Below, piece by piece: positions 1 to 9,586 of a DNA stretch of 64,000 nt. Source of the stretch: Thiobacillus sp. (GTDB lineage Bacteria; Pseudomonadota; Gammaproteobacteria; Burkholderiales; Thiobacillaceae); contig JADFDC010000002.1 of NCBI GenBank assembly GCA_018263115.1, positions 90,141 through 154,140 on the forward strand. The letters run 5' to 3'. Under the pieces are notes generated by a model, which was not told where the DNA came from, did not search any database, and saw only the letters and a list, made by a program, of their open reading frames with translations. Both the position numbers and the translations under genes were made by a program. The first letter of the stretch is position 1. Each line of letters opens with the position of its first letter.

Positions 1-1
1 G

Positions 2-115
2 TACGGCTCTCAAGTGTCCGTTTGTTCAACGGGAAACCTGGTCTGCATGGTGCAAAATGGACAAGGATCGTTGAATGAAATCATGGTTGCGCTGGCAGAT
101 GTGGCTCATGATTGA
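2..115 (+). CDS. C-terminal end of an unidentified protein (partial)
   Basis: An open frame enters from the left edge and ends at a TGA just before a strong terminator hairpin, so it is probably the last 37 residues of an upstream gene. The piece contains two Cys residues and ends in Ala-Asp-Val-Ala-His-Asp. It is too short to assign to a family. The other two frames are also short here, so the choice rests mainly on the position of the terminator. Confidence 0.3.
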   Translation, partial: YGSQVSVCSTGNLVCMVQNGQGSLNEIMVALADVAHD

Positions 116-155
116 CCCTGACTGAAGTCTGGGTATTCCTTTACCCATGCAAAAC

Positions 156-184
156 AAACAGGCTCCTGGCGGGCCTGTTTTCAT
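156..184 (+). terminator. Rho-independent terminator
   Basis: The arms AAACAGGC and GCCTGTTT form an 8-bp stem around a 9-base loop and run into a T-rich stretch. It follows the stop of the partial gene at the left edge and isolates the ilv operon from upstream transcription. Confidence 0.75.
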
Positions 185-192
185 TCTCTTCC

Positions 193-221
193 TTGACCGC
201 GGTGGGCTAAAACGTTACCCT
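193..221 (+). promoter_or_regulatory. Candidate sigma-70 promoter of the ilv operon
   Basis: TTGACC and TACCCT are separated by 17 bases and lie about 40 bases before the ilvI start, between the terminator and the gene. The -35 box is good and the -10 box is weak, so this is a pattern-based inference. Confidence 0.35.
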
Positions 222-260
222 TCAACGTTTACGGAAAACTTTGTTTATTAGGCGTTTTTT

Positions 261-1973
261 ATGGAATTAACCGGCGCCGAGATCGTCGTAAACTGTCTTG
301 CCGAAGAAGGAGTCGAATTTGTGTTTGGCTACCCGGGCGGTGCAGTGCTCAATATTTACGACGCAATCTTCAAGCAGAATAAATTCAAGCACGTGCTTGT
401 GCGACATGAGCAAGCCGCGGTGCATGCGGCTGACGCTTTTTCACGCGCCTCCGGCAAGGTTGGCGTAGCGTTGGTAACCTCCGGGCCTGGCGTGACCAAC
501 GCCGTGACGGGAATTGCCACGGCCTATATGGATTCCATCCCGGTAGTCATTATTTCCGGCCAGGTGCCCACACCGGCAATTGGACTGGATGCATTTCAGG
601 AAGTGGATGCAGTAGGTGTCACCCGTCCCTGCGTCAAGCACAATTTTCTGGTCAAGGACGTCAAGGATCTGGCTGCCACGATCAAAAAGGCATTTCACAT
701 TGCGGCAACCGGCCGGCCTGGCCCGGTGCTGGTGGATGTTCCCAAGGATGTGACGGCGCACAGAACGGAATTCATCTATCCAGACTCGGTAGCCATGCGT
801 TCCTACAACCCTGTTCTGAAAGGGCATGCCGGTCAGGTCAAGAAAGCCGCTCAAATGTTGCTGGAAGCCAGGCGTCCCATGATTTATACCGGTGGGGGCG
901 TCATTCTCGGCAACGCATCGGAGCAGGTGACCGAGCTAGCAAAACTTTTGCATTTTCCCTGTACCAATACCCTGATGGGCCTGGGTGGTTACCCTGCTAC
1001 CGACAGGCAGTTTCTGGGCATGCCAGGTATGCATGGTACATATGAAGCCAACATGGCCATGCAGCATAGCGATGTGCTGCTGGCGGTCGGTGCTCGATTT
1101 GACGATCGCGTGATTGGCAACCCGGCGCATTTTGCGCGTGAGCAGCGCCGCATCATTCATATTGACGTCGATCCTTCTTCCATCTCCAAGCGGGTCAAAG
1201 TGGATGTACCCATCGTCGGCGATGTCAAACAGGTGCTGGAAGAATTGCTGAAGTTGCTCAAGGCCAGCAAGGAGAAACCGGACGAGTCCGCACTCAACAC
1301 CTGGTGGACCCAGATCGAATTGTGGCGTTCACGCAATTGTCTGAAATACAACCGCGAGTCGGACATAATCAAGCCGCAGTACGTAGTTGAGAAACTGTGG
1401 GAGGCGACCAAGGGTGATGCCTTTGTGACTTCTGATGTTGGCCAGCATCAGATGTGGGCTGCCCAGTTCTACAAATTCGACAAGCCCCGCCGCTGGATCA
1501 ATTCGGGTGGCCTGGGCACCATGGGCGTAGGACTGCCGTATGCCATGGGAGTACAGCTTGCGCATCCCGATGCCCAGGTGGCCTGCGTGACGGGTGAATC
1601 CAGCATCCAGATGTGCATTCAGGAACTCTCCACCTGCAAGCAATATCGCCTGCCAGTGAAGATTGTCAATCTCAACAACCGATACATGGGCATGGTACGG
1701 CAGTGGCAGGAGTTCTTCTATGGCAGCCGTTACGCCGAGTCATACATGGATTCGTTGCCCGATTTCGTCAAACTGGCCGAATCCTATGGGCACGTCGGCA
1801 TGAAGATCGAAAAACCCTCGGATGTCGAACCGGCCCTCAAGGAAGCCTTCTCGCCGGCTTTGAAGGAACGCCTGGTGTTCATGGATTTCATCACCGACCA
1901 GACTGAAAATGTCTATCCCATGGTGGAAGGCGGCAAGGGCTTGTCGGAAATGATTCTGGCGGAGGAGCTTTAA
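261..1973 (+). CDS. ilvI: Acetolactate synthase, large (catalytic) subunit
   Basis: Thiamine-diphosphate enzyme that joins two pyruvates, or pyruvate and 2-oxobutyrate, in the first committed step of Val, Leu and Ile synthesis. The 570 residues show the PYR domain with GYPGGAVLNIYDAI near residue 24 and the catalytic Glu in RHEQAAVHAADA near 50. A central domain follows, then the diphosphate-binding domain near 440-475. The usual GDG or GEG triplet reads GES here (TGESSIQM), while the following NN pair is intact. The small subunit gene starts 2 bases after the stop, so the two are translationally coupled. Could equally be called ilvB; function is secure. Confidence 0.96.
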   Translation: MELTGAEIVVNCLAEEGVEFVFGYPGGAVLNIYDAIFKQNKFKHVLVRHEQAAVHAADAFSRASGKVGVALVTSGPGVTNAVTGIATAYMDSIPVVIISGQVPTPAIGLDAFQEVDAVGVTRPCVKHNFLVKDVKDLAATIKKAFHIAATGRPGPVLVDVPKDVTAHRTEFIYPDSVAMRSYNPVLKGHAGQVKKAAQMLLEARRPMIYTGGGVILGNASEQVTELAKLLHFPCTNTLMGLGGYPATDRQFLGMPGMHGTYEANMAMQHSDVLLAVGARFDDRVIGNPAHFAREQRRIIHIDVDPSSISKRVKVDVPIVGDVKQVLEELLKLLKASKEKPDESALNTWWTQIELWRSRNCLKYNRESDIIKPQYVVEKLWEATKGDAFVTSDVGQHQMWAAQFYKFDKPRRWINSGGLGTMGVGLPYAMGVQLAHPDAQVACVTGESSIQMCIQELSTCKQYRLPVKIVNLNNRYMGMVRQWQEFFYGSRYAESYMDSLPDFVKLAESYGHVGMKIEKPSDVEPALKEAFSPALKERLVFMDFITDQTENVYPMVEGGKGLSEMILAEEL

Positions 1974-1975
1974 AG

Positions 1976-3518
<1,543 letters not shown>

Positions 3519-3534
3519 ATGCTGGTGAGGGGTA

Positions 3535-3591
3535 AGGCGTAAGGAGAAAGGGTTATAAAACCCGCCTCGCGCCTCACGCTTCACGCCTCAC
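3535..3591. repeat. Imperfect palindromic spacer repeat
   Basis: The ilvC-psd spacer is an imperfect inverted repeat. GTGAGGGGTAAGGCGTAAGG on the left is matched by the complement of a run of GCCTCAC/GCTTCAC units on the right, around an inner GGGTTATAAAACCC hairpin. It ends right at the psd start codon. The purine-rich GTGAGG/AAGG style recurs in other spacers of the window (8527-8626) and inside hrpA. Confidence 0.55.
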
Positions 3592-3592
3592 A

Positions 3593-4225
3593 ATGTTAAC
3601 CTCTCACCCCCTTATCGCCCGTGAAGGCTGGCCATATCTGGCCGGCTCCCTGTTGGTCGCGATTGCCGCAACCTGGATTCTGGGCAAATGGTCGCTGCCG
3701 TTCTGGTTGTGGACGCTGTTTGTGCTTCAGTTCTTCCGCGACCCCGCCCGCGTTCCACCGCTTGATGTGGATGCGGTGATTTCGCCGGCAGACGGCCGGA
3801 TCGTCGCCGTCGAAAAGGTTCAGGACCCCTATCTTGAGCGCGAGGCTTTGAAGATCAGCGTATTCATGAATGTGTTCAACGTGCATTCCAATCGCAGCCC
3901 TGTGGACGGCGAAATCAAGGGGCGCTGGTATAACCAGGGATCGTTCGTGAATGCTGACTTAGACAAGGCCTCCACGGAAAATGAGCGAAACGCATTATGG
4001 ATAGCTTCTGAACGTGGAGACGTTACCTGCGTCCAGATCGCCGGTCTGATCGCACGCCGCATCCTGTGCTATGTGCGCACGGGTGATACGCTTGTGCGTG
4101 GACAGCGTTACGGATTCATCCGCTTTGGTTCACGCGTCGATGTTTATTTGCCTACGACCGCCAAACCTGAAGTTTCCATTGGCGACAGGGTAAAGGCGGC
4201 AAAAAACATTCTGGCAAGATGGTAG
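3593..4225 (+). CDS. psd: Phosphatidylserine decarboxylase, short (type II) form
   Basis: Makes phosphatidylethanolamine by decarboxylating phosphatidylserine at the membrane. The 210-residue length and the [12 protein letters not shown] start match the short archaeal-type/type II proenzymes common in betaproteobacteria. An N-terminal membrane segment covers about 14-45. The self-cleavage Gly-Ser that yields the pyruvoyl group is in [12 protein letters not shown] near residue 180. No clear Shine-Dalgarno is present because the start abuts a repeat. It pairs with pssA 26 bases downstream, so consecutive steps of one pathway are adjacent. Confidence 0.93.
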   Translation: MLTSHPLIAREGWPYLAGSLLVAIAATWILGKWSLPFWLWTLFVLQFFRDPARVPPLDVDAVISPADGRIVAVEKVQDPYLEREALKISVFMNVFNVHSNRSPVDGEIKGRWYNQGSFVNADLDKASTENERNALWIASERGDVTCVQIAGLIARRILCYVRTGDTLVRGQRYGFIRFGSRVDVYLPTTAKPEVSIGDRVKAAKNILARW

Positions 4226-4251
4226 CGGCCTGAATCCACTACAATCCAACC

Positions 4252-5037
4252 ATGCTGGATTTCAAACACAGTAAACGCGAAGTCATGCGCACCCGCATGC
4301 GGGATCGCGGCATTTACATCCTGCCCAACCTGTTCACCATCGGGGCGTTGTTCGCAGGCTTCTACGCCATTGTGCAGGCCATGAACGGCCGCTGGGAGCA
4401 CGCGGCCGTTGCCATCTTCATCGCCATGTTGCTGGATGGTCTCGATGGCCGTGTGGCGCGCATGACGCATACGCAAAGCGCTTTCGGGGCTGAGTTGGAC
4501 TCGCTGTCAGACATGGTGTCCTTTGGCGTGGCGCCAGCGCTCATCATGTATGTATATTCTCTCAAAGGCCTGGGCAAATTCGGCTGGATTGCCGCTTTTG
4601 TCTATTGTGCCGGGGCGGCATTGCGATTGGCGCGTTTCAATACACAGCTTGAGGTGGCTGACAAGCGCTTTTTCCAGGGCTTGCCATCGCCTTCAGCGGC
4701 AGCCTTGGTGGCAGGCTTTGTATGGGTCATGATTGAATATGGCGTCAGCGGCGAGGAAATTTCCTGGCTGGCGGCCGGCGTCACCCTGTTTGCCGGCATC
4801 AGCATGGTGACCAATCTCAAGTTCTACAGTGGCAAGGAAATCAATCTGCGCCGTAGCGTGCCTTTCTTTGTAGTGCTGCTGATTGTGCTGTTTTTCATAC
4901 TGGTATCCACCAGCCCGCCGGAAGTGCTGCTGATCATGTTCGTTCTGTATGGGCTGTCGGGTTATGTTTACACCACATGGCACTGGCTTAAACGCAAGGA
5001 AAACACCCCCAAGGCCTTGCCAGATGAAGAAAAATAA
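4252..5037 (+). CDS. pssA: CDP-diacylglycerol-serine O-phosphatidyltransferase
   Basis: Integral membrane enzyme that makes phosphatidylserine from CDP-diacylglycerol and serine, supplying Psd. The CDP-alcohol phosphotransferase signature DG-x2-AR-x8-G-x3-D-x3-D is present near residues 63-86 (DGLDGRVAR, then GAELDSLSD). Several hydrophobic helices follow and the C-terminal tail is Lys-rich. The length of 261 residues is normal. An alternative start at MRTRMRDRG about 11 codons in is possible. Confidence 0.95.
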   Translation: MLDFKHSKREVMRTRMRDRGIYILPNLFTIGALFAGFYAIVQAMNGRWEHAAVAIFIAMLLDGLDGRVARMTHTQSAFGAELDSLSDMVSFGVAPALIMYVYSLKGLGKFGWIAAFVYCAGAALRLARFNTQLEVADKRFFQGLPSPSAAALVAGFVWVMIEYGVSGEEISWLAAGVTLFAGISMVTNLKFYSGKEINLRRSVPFFVVLLIVLFFILVSTSPPEVLLIMFVLYGLSGYVYTTWHWLKRKENTPKALPDEEK

Positions 5038-5051
5038 AATAGATTTAGACC

Positions 5052-5132
5052 ATGTCTAATTTGGCTTCACCTTCTTTCTCCATCTGCCTGTCGAACATGC
5101 TGTTCGGCACCCTGCTGCTGCGCAAGCAGTAA
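5052..5132 (+). CDS. Candidate leader peptide upstream of leuA
   Basis: A 26-codon ORF beginning 14 bases after pssA and ending 92 bases before leuA encodes a peptide with six Leu residues, three of them consecutive near the end (Thr-Leu-Leu-Leu-Arg-Lys-Gln). Position and composition suggest translational sensing of leucine supply. There is no strong Shine-Dalgarno and I see no clear terminator hairpin before leuA, so a classical attenuator is not demonstrated. Confidence 0.35.
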   Translation: MSNLASPSFSICLSNMLFGTLLLRKQ

Positions 5133-5224
5133 GCGACCTTTATACTCCCCTTTCGAATACAAAGCCGCTCCCATGCACGCGGGGCGAGTTGCAGAACATT
5201 TAGGCTGCGAGCCTGGAGAACAGC

Positions 5225-6760
5225 ATGAACGACCGTCTATACATTTTTGACACCACCTTGCGCGATGGCGAACAGAGTCCAGGCGCATCCATGACCAAGG
5301 AAGAGAAGCTCCGCATTGCCCGCCAGCTCGAAAAGCTGGGCGTGGATGTGATCGAGGCAGGCTTTGCCGCCGCCAGCCCTGGCGATGCCGATGCCATCCG
5401 TACCATTGCCGAAAGCATCTGCGAATCCACCGTCTGTTCGCTGGCCCGTGCCAACGAACGTGACATTCGTGCGGCTGGTGAAGCTATCAAGCCCGCCAAG
5501 TCGGGTCGCATCCATACCTTCATTGCCACCAGTCCCATCCACATGGAGAAAAAGCTCCGCATGCAGCCCGATCAGGTGGTCGAGGCCGCGATCAAGGCAG
5601 TGAAACTGGCGCGCGAATATACCGACAATGTGGAGTTTTCCGCCGAGGATGCGGTTCGCTCTGACATCGACTTTCTGTGCCGCATTTTCGGGGAAGTCAT
5701 CAAGGCGGGCGCGAAAACCATCAACGTGCCGGATACCGTGGGCTACTCGATTCCGGCGTTGTGGGGTGAGCGCATGAAACAGTTGATCGAGCGCGTGCCC
5801 AACTCCGACAAGGTCATCTGGTCAACCCATTGCCACAACGACCTCGGCATGGCGGTCGCCAACTCGCTGGCCGCGGTGATGGCTGGCGCGCGCCAGGTGG
5901 AATGCACAATCAATGGCCTGGGCGAGCGCGCGGGCAATGCATCACTGGAAGAAATCGTCATGGCGGTGCGCACGCGCAAGGATGTGTTCAGCTGCGATTC
6001 CCGCATTGATACCACGCAGATCGTGCCGGCTTCAAAACTTGTTTCCAGCATTACCGGCTACCCCGTGCAGCCCAACAAGGCGATAGTCGGCGCCAATGCT
6101 TTCGCGCATGAGTCCGGCATTCATCAGGATGGCGTGATCAAGCACCGCGAAACCTACGAAATCATGCGCGCCGAGGATGTGGGCTGGAAGGCGAATCGAT
6201 TGACGCTGGGCAAACTGTCCGGCCGCAATGCTTTCAAGACCAAGCTGGCGGAACTTGGCATTGTCATGGAGTCAGAAGAAGCGCTGAATGCCGCGTTCGC
6301 CCGTTTCAAGGAACTGGCCGACAAGAAGCGCGAGATTTTCGACGAGGATTTGCAGGCGCTGGTCAGCGACGAAGGCTATGCCGCCGAACATGAACGCTTC
6401 AAGCTGGTGTCGCTCAAGGTGTGTTCCGAAACCGGTGAAGTGCCGCATGCCAGGCTGGTGATCACCGATGAAGGCCAGGAACAGCCCGCTCAGGGTGACG
6501 GCTCCGGGCCGGTGGACGCCACCTTTAAGGCGCTGGAGTCCGTGGTCAACAGCGGCGCGGATTTGCTGCTCTATTCGGTCAATAACATTACCAGCGGCAC
6601 GGACTCGCAAGGTGAAGTGACGGTACGTCTGGCGAAAGATGGGCGAATCGTAAACGGTCAGGGCGCCGATACGGATATTGTTGTGGCCTCCGCCAAAGCC
6701 TATTTGCATGCGCTAAATAAGTTGCACACGAAATTGGAGCGGGCGCACCCGCAGGTCTAA
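5225..6760 (+). CDS. leuA: 2-isopropylmalate synthase
   Basis: Condenses acetyl-CoA with 2-oxoisovalerate in the first step specific to leucine. The 511-residue protein starts with the HMGL-like TIM barrel, with the signature [19 protein letters not shown] near residues 4-22. Metal-binding [13 protein letters not shown] lies near 202 and [14 protein letters not shown] near 235. The C-terminal LeuA dimer domain (about 380-505) is the leucine feedback site. GGAG sits at a good distance before the ATG. It closes the ilv/phospholipid/leu run. Confidence 0.97.
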   Translation: MNDRLYIFDTTLRDGEQSPGASMTKEEKLRIARQLEKLGVDVIEAGFAAASPGDADAIRTIAESICESTVCSLARANERDIRAAGEAIKPAKSGRIHTFIATSPIHMEKKLRMQPDQVVEAAIKAVKLAREYTDNVEFSAEDAVRSDIDFLCRIFGEVIKAGAKTINVPDTVGYSIPALWGERMKQLIERVPNSDKVIWSTHCHNDLGMAVANSLAAVMAGARQVECTINGLGERAGNASLEEIVMAVRTRKDVFSCDSRIDTTQIVPASKLVSSITGYPVQPNKAIVGANAFAHESGIHQDGVIKHRETYEIMRAEDVGWKANRLTLGKLSGRNAFKTKLAELGIVMESEEALNAAFARFKELADKKREIFDEDLQALVSDEGYAAEHERFKLVSLKVCSETGEVPHARLVITDEGQEQPAQGDGSGPVDATFKALESVVNSGADLLLYSVNNITSGTDSQGEVTVRLAKDGRIVNGQGADTDIVVASAKAYLHALNKLHTKLERAHPQV

Positions 6761-6769
6761 GGAACAGAC

Positions 6770-6943
6770 ATGGAAGAACCGAAACATGGAACCCGCTTCT
6801 GGGCCGGCAATATCGTCCTGGTTATCGCTTTAGTGGTCATGCTGCTCATGGGTACGCTGTCGCAATACCTTGGCGTAGGCGCAATGCTGCTGTGGATGGG
6901 GCTGGCAGCGTTGGGGTTCTATCTGATTTACACAGACAAGTAG
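6770..6943 (+). CDS. Small two-helix membrane protein
   Basis: A 57-codon gene starts 9 bases after leuA with GGAA just before the ATG. The product has a short charged N-terminus, then two hydrophobic segments (about 12-30 and 35-52), and ends in Tyr-Thr-Asp-Lys. Its close spacing to leuA and conventional topology make it a likely real gene, probably cotranscribed with leuA. I do not recognise a family and assign no function. Confidence 0.6.
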   Translation: MEEPKHGTRFWAGNIVLVIALVVMLLMGTLSQYLGVGAMLLWMGLAALGFYLIYTDK

Positions 6944-6978
6944 TCCGCTTTATCTGCCAAGCGGCGAAGCTGTTTGGT

Positions 6979-7509
6979 TCAATGCTTCTGGTCGATTATC
7001 GCATGTCCCATCAACTTGTCGATGACGGCGATGCCAATGGCAGACAGCACGAACGCCATGTGGATGGTGACTTGCCAGAGCAGGGTTTTTTCATCCAGGT
7101 TGGGGGCGTTGATGAATGTCTTCAGCAGATGGATGGACGAAATGCCGATGATGGCGGTGGCCAGCTTCACTTTCAGCACGTTGGCATTGACGTGCGACAG
7201 CCAGTCGGGCTCGTCGGGATGGCCTTCCAGGCCCAATCTTGAGACGAAGGTTTCGTAACCGCCGACGATGACCATGATGAGCAGGTTGGATATCATGACC
7301 ACGTCGATCAGGCCCAGCACCACCAGCATGATTTTTTCTTCAGTCAGATGTGGGGTTTCCTGTACCAGGTGCGCGAGTTCCTTCCAGAACAGGAATACAT
7401 ACACGGCCTGCGCTACGATCAAGCCAAGATAAAGCGGCATCTGCAGCCAGCGGCTGCCAAACAGGATGGCGGCAAGCGGCTTCATGCGGGGTGGAGTCTT
7501 TTGTTCCAT
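6979..7509 (-). CDS. UPF0114 / YqhA-family membrane protein
   Basis: Predicted inner-membrane protein of 176 residues whose FGSRWLQMPLYLGLI and EPDWLSHVNANVLKVKLA segments are typical of the YqhA (TIGR00645) family. About four hydrophobic helices are visible. The function of the family is not established. I chose the ATG giving MEQKTPPR; an in-frame ATG five codons earlier and a TTG further upstream give longer versions without better ribosome binding sites. It converges with the small membrane gene after leuA. Confidence 0.85.
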   Translation of the reverse strand: MEQKTPPRMKPLAAILFGSRWLQMPLYLGLIVAQAVYVFLFWKELAHLVQETPHLTEEKIMLVVLGLIDVVMISNLLIMVIVGGYETFVSRLGLEGHPDEPDWLSHVNANVLKVKLATAIIGISSIHLLKTFINAPNLDEKTLLWQVTIHMAFVLSAIGIAVIDKLMGHAIIDQKH

Positions 7510-7551
7510 GTGCGTTAATTCCATTCGAACTGCTGGCAATTTTATCTCAGC

Positions 7552-7947
7552 TCAGACTGTTTCACCGTCAAGATAAAACCATTTTCCGGACTCAAGGACA
7601 AAGCGGCTGATTTCATGGAGCCTGAAGGCTCGGCCATTGACTTTGTAACGCGCCACGAACTCAACCAGGGCATGAGTGCCATCCTGTTGCTCAACGCGCA
7701 AAACCTGAAGCCCAACCCATTTTGGCGCGGGAGCCTCGTCAAGCTTAAGCGAGCCCGGCCTGGATGAAGCATGCCATGTGGCCAGCAGGTAAGTTTCGTG
7801 TCCTTGCGTAAATGCCGTATAGCGTGAACGCATCAATGCCTCGGCGGATGGCGCGGTCTGACTGCCAGCGAGGTATCGACCGCAACAATCTTCGAAAATA
7901 TGTCCGCTGCCACATGGGCAGGCGCTTACTTTTTCTTTTGCCACCAC
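7552..7947 (-). CDS. ychJ: YchJ-family protein with SEC-C zinc motif
   Basis: This 131-residue protein begins with the SEC-C-like metal-binding motif CPCGSGHIFEDCC near residues 10-22. The conserved PSAEALMRSRYTAF follows, then an NTF2-like remainder ending in KWFYLDGE, all typical of UPF0225/YchJ. The role is unknown; zinc binding is inferred from the Cys pattern. Its start overlaps the 3' end of the dedA-like gene by 22 bases, so the two are probably cotranscribed. Confidence 0.88.
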   Translation of the reverse strand: MVAKEKVSACPCGSGHIFEDCCGRYLAGSQTAPSAEALMRSRYTAFTQGHETYLLATWHASSRPGSLKLDEAPAPKWVGLQVLRVEQQDGTHALVEFVARYKVNGRAFRLHEISRFVLESGKWFYLDGETV

Positions 7948-8522
7948 CAGTACAGAGCAATGCCAGAAGCAACGGCAATTACCAGCCCAACCGTTATCTG
8001 CTTGAGATACTGCTTGATCAATACCTCATTGCCGCCGATATACCAACCCATGGCAGTCAGAATCACCGACCAGATACCCGCGCCCAGGCATGTGTAAAAG
8101 GCGAATTTGCCGTAGTTCATGCGCGTGAGCCCGGCAGGCAGGGAAATCAGGTGTCGTATGCCAGGGATAAGGCGGCCAGTGAAAGTTGAAACAGCGCCAT
8201 GCTTTAGAAAAAACGCATCGGTCTTGTGCAGCAACTCAGGGCGAACGAAGAAGTATTTTCCCCAGCGTTCAAGAAAAGGCCGGCCGACCCAAAGCGCGAA
8301 CACATAATTCACTGTTGCCCCGGCCAGGCTCCCCAGCGTGGAAGCCAGCGCGATGAGGAGAAAGTTCATCTTGCCCTGATAGGCGAGATACCCAGCGGGA
8401 ATCAGCACGGCCTCGCTGGGAACTGGCAGTACGGTAGACTCCAGCCCCATCAGGATAAAAATGCCTGCGTAGCCCCAGTCGTGGACAGTGGCGAGGATCC
8501 AGTTGATGAAGTCGTGAAGCAT
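7926..8522 (-). CDS. DedA-family membrane protein
   Basis: A 198-residue integral membrane protein of the DedA/SNARE-associated (VTT) family. Diagnostic segments are GLESTVLPVPSEAVLIPAGYLA near residues 27-48 and FTGRLIPGIRHLISLPAGL near 113-131, holding the Glu and Arg residues required in the family. DedA proteins act in membrane homeostasis and lipid carrier flipping; the substrate here is unknown. The protein ends with a short Lys tail. Confidence 0.9.
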   Translation of the reverse strand: MLHDFINWILATVHDWGYAGIFILMGLESTVLPVPSEAVLIPAGYLAYQGKMNFLLIALASTLGSLAGATVNYVFALWVGRPFLERWGKYFFVRPELLHKTDAFFLKHGAVSTFTGRLIPGIRHLISLPAGLTRMNYGKFAFYTCLGAGIWSVILTAMGWYIGGNEVLIKQYLKQITVGLVIAVASGIALYWWWQKKK

Positions 8523-8526
8523 GTGT

Positions 8527-8626
8527 TTAGTAAAGGGGGAAGGGTAAAGGGGGAAGGGGGGGTGGGAGGAGGTTTTACCCTTTCCCCTTGAGCGCCGCAG
8601 GCGCGTTCCCTTTTCCCTTCACAAAT
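8527..8626. repeat. Purine/pyrimidine-biased spacer repeat with hairpin
   Basis: Between secF and dedA lies a run of AAGGGGGAAGGG-like units. It is followed by the complementary TTTACCCTTTCCCCTT and by TTCCCTTTTCCCTTCAC, which flank a GCGCCGCAGGCGC hairpin. The two halves can pair. The same GTGAAGGGGAAAGGG text occurs in-frame inside hrpA near 22817, so this is a dispersed element. Confidence 0.5.
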
Positions 8627-8629
8627 GTT

Positions 8630-9577
8630 TCAGACCTGCGCCCCATCCGCCGTCACGCCTTCCTTCGGCTTATCGTCGCGGATGAAGTGCTCGCGCTTGA
8701 CGCCGAGCATGAGCAGCAGGGGGGAAGCGACCAGTACGGAGGAGTAGATGCCAAACATGATGCCAATGGTGAGCGCGAGTGCAAAGTTGTGCAGGGCTTC
8801 GCCGCCGAAGAACAGCATTGCCAGTACCATAATCTGGGTGGACAGGTGGGTGATGATGGTGCGGCTCATGGTGGTGGTGATGGCGCTGTCGATGATGTCC
8901 GGGATGCTGGTTTTGCGCATCTTGCGGATGTTCTCGCGAATCCGGTCGAACACGACCACCGATTCGTTTACCGAGTAACCCAGGATCGCCAGCACACCCG
9001 CCAGTACGGTCAGCGTGAATTCCCACTGGAAGAAGGCAAACAGCCCCAGGATTATGACAATATCGTGCGCGTTGGCGATGATGCCGGCCAGCGCGAAACG
9101 CCACTCAAAACGCAATGCCAGATAAATCATGATGCCGACAGCCACGACGAAAAGCGCCAGCGCGCCGTTGTCATAGAGTTCCTTGCCAACCTGCGGGCCG
9201 ACAAAGTCGACTTTCTTCAAGATGACACTGGGGGCCTGCGCCTTGAGCGTTGCCATGACTTTTTCGCTGGTTTGCGCGGCATTAGCCGTTTTGCTGACGG
9301 GCAGGCGGATCAGTACATCGCGCGAGGTGCCAAAATTCTGCACCGACACTTCCCTGAAGCCCGCGCCCTCCAGTGAGGCGCGGATTTTATCCAGATGGGC
9401 CGGCTGACTGTAGGTGACTTCCATCACCGTACCGCCAGTGAAATCCACGCCCAGATTCAGGCCCTTTGCCCACAGCGCCCAGATGGCGAAAAAGAAGGTG
9501 GCGAGCGAGATGAAAGTAGTGACTTTCCCGTAACGCATGAACGGGATGACACGGTCAACATCGAAAAAGCGGATCAT
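8630..9577 (-). CDS. secF: Protein translocase subunit SecF
   Basis: Membrane partner of SecD that uses the proton gradient to help release exported proteins from SecYEG. In 315 residues it has an N-terminal helix, the periplasmic region, then helices including ILGYSVNESVVVFDRIRENIRK near 185-206, the SecF hallmark. Starts 9 bases after secD, completing yajC-secD-secF on the minus strand. Confidence 0.97.
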   Translation of the reverse strand: MIRFFDVDRVIPFMRYGKVTTFISLATFFFAIWALWAKGLNLGVDFTGGTVMEVTYSQPAHLDKIRASLEGAGFREVSVQNFGTSRDVLIRLPVSKTANAAQTSEKVMATLKAQAPSVILKKVDFVGPQVGKELYDNGALALFVVAVGIMIYLALRFEWRFALAGIIANAHDIVIILGLFAFFQWEFTLTVLAGVLAILGYSVNESVVVFDRIRENIRKMRKTSIPDIIDSAITTTMSRTIITHLSTQIMVLAMLFFGGEALHNFALALTIGIMFGIYSSVLVASPLLLMLGVKREHFIRDDKPKEGVTADGAQV

Positions 9578-9586
9578 GTATTGTCC

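Noticed and set aside
147..251. 34-codon ORF with Val-Phe-Ile-Leu-Phe-Leu as a possible ilv leader peptide
   Set aside because: The terminator hairpin at 156-184 lies inside rather than after the ORF, and the candidate promoter lies downstream of its start, so attenuation logic does not fit.
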